From contig JAEXYH010000052.1 in the NCBI GenBank assembly GCA_023451735.1, positions 59,313 to 123,312 of the forward strand: a stretch of 64,000 nt of DNA, given 5' to 3'. The stretch is from Pseudomonadota bacterium. Its GTDB lineage: Bacteria > Pseudomonadota > Alphaproteobacteria > Rhizobiales > Rhizobiaceae. Positions 60,386 to 64,000 of this stretch are shown here, piece after piece. The first letter of the stretch is position 1; each line of letters starts with the position of its first letter. The notes under the pieces are model-generated. The model saw nothing but the letters and a program-made list of their open reading frames with translations, was not told the DNA's origin and made no database searches. The position numbers and the translations under genes were made by a program.

Positions 60386-61057
60386 TCAGCGTCGCGTCGC
60401 CACCCAGATCACATGCTTGGCCCCGCGCTTGCCGTTGGCGCGGGTGTTGATGACATCAGCGTCGTAGCCGTTTTCCTTTAGACGTTTCGTGAAGCCGTAA
60501 TCCGGGCCGGACGACCAGACGGAGAGTACGCCGCCGGGACGAAGGGCCTCCCGGGCGGCGCGCAGGCCGCGGCTGTTATAGAGCGCGTCGTTACTGTCGC
60601 GCGTCAGGCCGTCGGGACCATTGTCGACATCGAGCAGGATGGCGTCGAATTTTCCCTTCGATTCACGGATAAGCTCGCCGACATCACCCTGATGGATTTT
60701 CGTGCGCGGATCGTCGAGGCAGCCCTTGAAGACTTCTGCCATCGGTCCGCGCGCCCATTTCACCACTGCCGGCACCAGTTCGGCGACGGTGACGGTGGCT
60801 TCCGGTGGCACGATTGCGAGCGCCGCGCGGAGCGTGAACCCCATGCCGAGGCCGCCGATCAGGATGGATGGCTTCGAACGGTCCTTGATCTTCTCCCATG
60901 ACAATGTGGCGAGCGCCTCTTCCGAACCGCTCAGGCGGCTGTTCATCAGCTCGTTTGCGCCAAGCATGATGGAGTATTCCTGGCCGCGCTGCTTCAGGCG
61001 CAGTTCGCCGCCATCGTCCGGTATCTTTGCGCTGTCCAGTTGAACCCAGGGTAACAT
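60386..61057 (-). CDS. Spermidine-synthase-like class I methyltransferase-fold protein
   Basis: A 223-residue Rossmann-fold protein. The nucleotide-binding GGLGMGFTLRAAL lies at about residues 68-80, VAELVPAVVKWARG follows, and the acidic motif is DAILLDVDNGPDG. This resembles the spermidine synthase superfamily, but the usual polyamine residues (such as the full GGGDG motif) are not evident. The start MLPWVQLDSAKIP at 61057 is preferred over upstream Met 61132. It is divergent from dapF. A true polyamine role is not supported by motif alone. Confidence 0.8.
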   Translation of the reverse strand: MLPWVQLDSAKIPDDGGELRLKQRGQEYSIMLGANELMNSRLSGSEEALATLSWEKIKDRSKPSILIGGLGMGFTLRAALAIVPPEATVTVAELVPAVVKWARGPMAEVFKGCLDDPRTKIHQGDVGELIRESKGKFDAILLDVDNGPDGLTRDSNDALYNSRGLRAAREALRPGGVLSVWSSGPDYGFTKRLKENGYDADVINTRANGKRGAKHVIWVATRR

Positions 61058-61216
61058 CGTGAAGCCTCGTTTTGCGGCTCCCCTAACACGCGTCAGGGCT
61101 TTGCGCCAATCTTTAGGGCGATGCGCCGCCACTGGTAATTTGCAGCACTTTCGGCCATATACGCCTTAAAGAGTGGGCCGGTGTTGGTTTTCAGGCCCAG
61201 AGAGTGGATCAGCATC

Positions 61217-62119
61217 ATGGCAGGACAGGTCGAATTCGCGCGAATGAACGGGCTTGGCAACAAGATCCTGGTCGTCGATATGCGTGGTCGCACCGATAAG
61301 GTGACACCTGAGGCTGCGATTGCGCTCGCTGCCGATCCTGCCACACAGTTCGACCAGATCATGGCGATCCACGATCCGAAGACTCAGGGTACCGACGCCT
61401 GGATCGATATCCTCAACTGCGACGGCACCAAGGCGCAGGCCTGTGGCAACGGCACGCGCTGCGTGGTGCAGGCGCTGGCCGCAGAAACCGGCCGCAAGAC
61501 CTTCACCTTCCAGACGGTTGCCGGCATTCTGAATGCTCAGGAGCATGAGGACGGCACGATCTCGGTCGATATGGGCAAGCCGGTTTTCGCCTGGGACAAG
61601 ATACCGCTTTCGGAAGAGTTTTTTGACACGAGCCGGATCGAGCTGCAGATCGGGCCGATCGATGCGCCGATCCTGCATTCGCCGTCTGCCGTGTCTATGG
61701 GCAATCCGCATGCGATTTTCTGGGTCGACAAGGACCCGATGGAATTCGATCTGGAGCGTTTCGGGCCAATGCTGGAAAACCACCCGATGTTTCCGGAAAA
61801 GGCGAATATCACGCTGGCTCAGGTCAGCTCCGATAGCAGCCTGCGCACCCGCACCTGGGAGCGTGGTGCAGGCCTGACGCTTGCCTGCGGTTCCGCTGCC
61901 TGTGCCGCCGGTGTTTCTGCCGCGCGCACCGGCCGTACCGGCCGCAAGGTGACGATCGATGTTGCCTCGGCGCCGAGCCGTCAGCCGCTTGTCATCGAAT
62001 GGCGCGATAACGACCATGTCGTGATGACGGGTCCGGCCGAATGGGAATGGTCCGGCAAGGTCGATCCGGTGACCGGCGCCTTTTTGCGCGATACAGAACT
62101 TGAGGTGAAGGCAAATTGA
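61217..62119 (+). CDS. dapF: Diaminopimelate epimerase DapF
   Basis: A 300-residue cofactor-free racemase converting LL- to meso-diaminopimelate for lysine and peptidoglycan. The two catalytic cysteines lie in ACGNGTRC (about residue 76) and LACGSAACA (about 224). The start MAGQVEFARMNGLGN fits the family; a longer frame begins at 61181. The last codon overlaps the TTG start of mtaB, so translation is coupled. Confidence 0.95.
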   Translation: MAGQVEFARMNGLGNKILVVDMRGRTDKVTPEAAIALAADPATQFDQIMAIHDPKTQGTDAWIDILNCDGTKAQACGNGTRCVVQALAAETGRKTFTFQTVAGILNAQEHEDGTISVDMGKPVFAWDKIPLSEEFFDTSRIELQIGPIDAPILHSPSAVSMGNPHAIFWVDKDPMEFDLERFGPMLENHPMFPEKANITLAQVSSDSSLRTRTWERGAGLTLACGSAACAAGVSAARTGRTGRKVTIDVASAPSRQPLVIEWRDNDHVVMTGPAEWEWSGKVDPVTGAFLRDTELEVKAN

Positions 62120-63402
62120 GCGGCGTCGAGGTCATAACCTTCGGCTGTCGGCTCAACACCTATGAATCGGAAGTGATGCGCGCCGAAGCCGAAAAGGCGG
62201 GGCTCAACAATGCCGTTCTGGTCAATACCTGTGCCGTGACTGGCGAGGCGGTGCGGCAGGCGCGTCAGGCGATCCGTAGGGCGCGACGGGAAAATCCGCA
62301 TGCCCGCATCATCGTTACCGGCTGTGCTGCGCAGACGGAAAAGCAGACCTTTGCCGACATGCCGGAAGTCGATGCCGTGCTTGGCAACGAGGAAAAGCTG
62401 AAGAGCACCTCCTATCGCGGCCTGCCGGATTTCGGCGTCTCTGCTGAAGAGAAGCTGCGCGTCAATGACATCATGAGCGTCAAGGCTACCGCTCCGCAGA
62501 TGGTCAAGCATATCGACGGGCATGTGCGTGCCTTCATCCAGGTGCAGAATGGTTGCGATCATCGTTGCACCTTCTGTATCATTCCCTACGGGCGCGGTAA
62601 TTCCCGCTCGGTGCCGATGGGCGCGGTTGTCGAGCAGGCGCGCAAGCTGGTCGAGGGCGGTTATCGTGAGATCGTGCTGACTGGTGTCGATGCCACCAGC
62701 TACGGTGCCGATCTGCCCGGCCAGCCGACGCTGGGTTATCTTGCCAAGACGCTGTTGAAGCAGGTCCCGGAAATCCTGCGGCTTCGCCTTTCGTCTATCG
62801 ACAGTATCGAGGCCGACAATCATCTATGGGATCTGATTGCAGAAGAACCGCGTTTCATGCCGCATCTGCATCTGTCGCTGCAGCATGGCGACGACATGAT
62901 CCTGAAGCGAATGAAGCGCCGCCATAGCCGTGCGGAGGCGCTTGCCTTCGTGGAGCAGGCGCGCCGTCTGCGGCCCGAGATTGCCTTCGGAGCGGACATG
63001 ATCGCCGGTTTCCCGACCGAAACGGACGAGATGTTCGAGAATGCCGCAACGCTGGCGGAGGAGGCGAGCATCTCCTTCCTGCATGTTTTTCCTTACAGTC
63101 CGCGGCCGGGCACACCGGCGGCGCGCATGCCTCAGGTCGACCGGGCGCTGATCAAGGAGCGCGCCGCCAGGCTTCGCGCCCGGGGCGAGACGTTGCATCA
63201 TGCCCACCTCGACCGGATGGTCGGCACGGAGCAGACCGTGATAGTGGAAATGAACGGCATGGCGCATACGGAAAACTTTTCGCTGGTTGCAGCGCCGGGA
63301 CTGGTTCCCCATGACATTCAGCGCGTTATGATTACTGGACATAACGGCAAACATCTCGACATGCGGATTGTGGCCGACGCGCCTCATGAACACGCGGCCT
63401 GA
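62116..63402 (+). CDS. mtaB: tRNA t6A37 methylthiotransferase MtaB
   Basis: A 428-residue radical-SAM enzyme adding a methylthio group to t6A37 of tRNA. The N-terminal MTTase domain (VEVITFGCRLNTYESEVM) binds the second [4Fe-4S] cluster; the radical-SAM CxxxCxxC is at about residues 147, 151 and 154 (GCDHRCTFCIIPYGRG). A TRAM-like C-terminal domain follows. The start is TTG 62116, overlapping the dapF stop. It leads into ftsY 18 bases downstream, a conserved rhizobial order. Confidence 0.93.
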   Translation: MSGVEVITFGCRLNTYESEVMRAEAEKAGLNNAVLVNTCAVTGEAVRQARQAIRRARRENPHARIIVTGCAAQTEKQTFADMPEVDAVLGNEEKLKSTSYRGLPDFGVSAEEKLRVNDIMSVKATAPQMVKHIDGHVRAFIQVQNGCDHRCTFCIIPYGRGNSRSVPMGAVVEQARKLVEGGYREIVLTGVDATSYGADLPGQPTLGYLAKTLLKQVPEILRLRLSSIDSIEADNHLWDLIAEEPRFMPHLHLSLQHGDDMILKRMKRRHSRAEALAFVEQARRLRPEIAFGADMIAGFPTETDEMFENAATLAEEASISFLHVFPYSPRPGTPAARMPQVDRALIKERAARLRARGETLHHAHLDRMVGTEQTVIVEMNGMAHTENFSLVAAPGLVPHDIQRVMITGHNGKHLDMRIVADAPHEHAA

Positions 63403-63419
63403 CCGAAACGGATTTTTAC

Positions 63420-64000
63420 ATGGTAAGCTTCATCAAACGCGTCTTCACCTTCGGCGATAAACCGGTCGAAAAGCCCGTCGAGGAAAAGCCGCCGGTCATT
63501 GCGCCAGAGGTTGCTCCGACGGAGAGCGAAGCCGCCGTCGTTCAAGCGGAGCTTGAGCCCAAGACGCGTGATGAAGATCTGCCAGTCGCGCCGATCGATC
63601 CGGTGGCGCCGGTCGAGATGGAAACGGCCGGTGGACCATCTGCGGATGTAGCTGATGAAGCGGCAGTTCTTTCGGGGGTCGAGGATACGTCGGATCTCGG
63701 TGTCGTACCGCCTTCGCTGCTTGAGGCCGAGGCTGCGGCTGAAACCGATAATGCCGGTCCTGCGGAAACACCCCCCTCTGCCCTGCCGGGCATCTCTCCC
63801 TCAAGGGATGAGATCACGGATGCGCCGTCATCGGCTGAATCCGGCCATAGTGTGGAGGAAGGCAAGCCATCGGTAGGTGACGTGCCGGTAGATGAAGATG
63901 ACATTTCGGCAAGCTCGGCGTCTGTTGTCGGGCAGGGGGCAAGCCGCTTGCCGATCTCCCCCCTTGAGGGGGAGATGCCCGGCAGGGCAGAGGGGGGTAA
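63420..64000 (+). CDS. ftsY: Signal recognition particle receptor FtsY, N-terminal part (partial, 3' end outside window)
   Basis: The frame from ATG 63420 is open to the last base (193 codons). It starts MVSFIKRVFTFGDKPVEKPVEE, the membrane-targeting N-terminus of rhizobial FtsY, followed by a long acidic, Ala/Pro/Glu-rich region. The NG GTPase domain lies beyond the window. Unusual: about residues 117-132 (PPSALPGISPSRDEI) and 178-193 (ISPLEGEMPGRAEGG) are the two arms of an inverted repeat element inside the coding sequence, in frame. The mtaB-ftsY order supports the identity. Confidence 0.88.
   Translation, partial: MVSFIKRVFTFGDKPVEKPVEEKPPVIAPEVAPTESEAAVVQAELEPKTRDEDLPVAPIDPVAPVEMETAGGPSADVADEAAVLSGVEDTSDLGVVPPSLLEAEAAAETDNAGPAETPPSALPGISPSRDEITDAPSSAESGHSVEEGKPSVGDVPVDEDDISASSASVVGQGASRLPISPLEGEMPGRAEGG
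63770..63998. repeat. Palindromic repeat doublet inside the ftsY coding region
   Basis: Arm 63770-63815 and arm 63953-63998 are 46-base inverted copies with 43 identical positions, separated by 137 bases. Each arm contains a CTCCCCCTCAAGGGGG-type palindrome and the ctctgccctgccggg tail known from rhizobial intergenic repeats. Here both arms are translated. The element may extend past the window edge. Confidence 0.85.

Noticed and set aside
1..64000. CRISPR arrays, insertion sequences, prophage or integrase genes
   Set aside because: I found no regularly spaced direct repeats, transposase motifs or phage genes; the only repeats are short palindromic elements.

Overview
The window is a continuous stretch of an alphaproteobacterial chromosome, almost certainly from the Rhizobiaceae (Rhizobium / Neorhizobium / Agrobacterium group; I cannot name the species). 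The evidence is a cyclic beta-1,2-glucan synthase (NdvB/ChvB), an RpoH2-type sigma factor behind an EcfG-type promoter, a SAM-II riboswitch before metA, CenR, PhaR, and the ffh-aroQ-rpsP-rimM-trmD-rplS-leuC and dapF-mtaB-ftsY groupings. Coding density is high and third positions are GC-rich, which produces very long antisense shadow frames. I see no insertion sequence, prophage, CRISPR array or rRNA. There is one tRNA, Gly(GCC).

Layout. 1-11 kb: C-terminal third of ndvB, a DeoR regulator with a sugar-type MFS transporter, ispG, an OmpA-type lipoprotein, ispA, mtgA, a DUF1868/2H protein overlapping a GST, and rpmF. 11-14 kb: phaR, a badly deleted phaA remnant, phaB, a glycine-zipper lipoprotein, and a DUF3309 peptide behind an EcfG promoter. 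14-20 kb: Suv3-like helicase, S4 protein, fdxA, carD, rpoH2. 20-31 kb: BepA-like M48 protease, thiBPQ under a TPP riboswitch, a VOC protein, a lone receiver protein, an ABC-F ATPase with thiamine pyrophosphokinase, a NUDIX hydrolase, and metA under a SAM-II riboswitch. 31-46 kb: galM, tRNA-Gly, YbaK-type deacylase, CnoX-like thioredoxin, LON-domain and Trm112 proteins, UbiH-type hydroxylase, tesB, glnK-amtB, ftsK, a LolA-like protein, xthA, a cAMP-binding-domain protein coupled to cenR, and an L,D-transpeptidase. 46-55 kb: leuC, then an accessory block (GAF-GGDEF, amino-acid ABC permease and binding protein, MFS) before rplS, and a TauE protein before trmD. 55-64 kb: rimM, rpsP, aroQ, ffh, an MBL-fold protein, heme oxygenase, a spermidine-synthase-like protein, dapF, mtaB, and the start of ftsY, cut by the window edge.

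Themes: envelope building and homeostasis (ndvB, mtgA, L,D-transpeptidase, LolA, BepA, CenR); general and heat stress (two GGAAC-N16-CGTT promoters, rpoH2, CnoX); ligand-sensing leaders (TPP, SAM-II); nitrogen sensing (glnK-amtB with a sigma-54-like promoter); and both protein halves of the SRP pathway (ffh, ftsY).

Most unusual items: (1) a 62-codon in-frame remnant of phaA holding only the two ends of the thiolase, upstream of an intact phaB; (2) a ~229-bp palindromic repeat doublet translated in frame inside the N-terminal region of FtsY, with the same arm-spacer-arm layout as an intergenic doublet near 44.6 kb; (3) a structured leader with a seven-codon ORF and a U7 tract just before the GGDEF gene. 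Functions were assigned by reading motifs; no database search was run.
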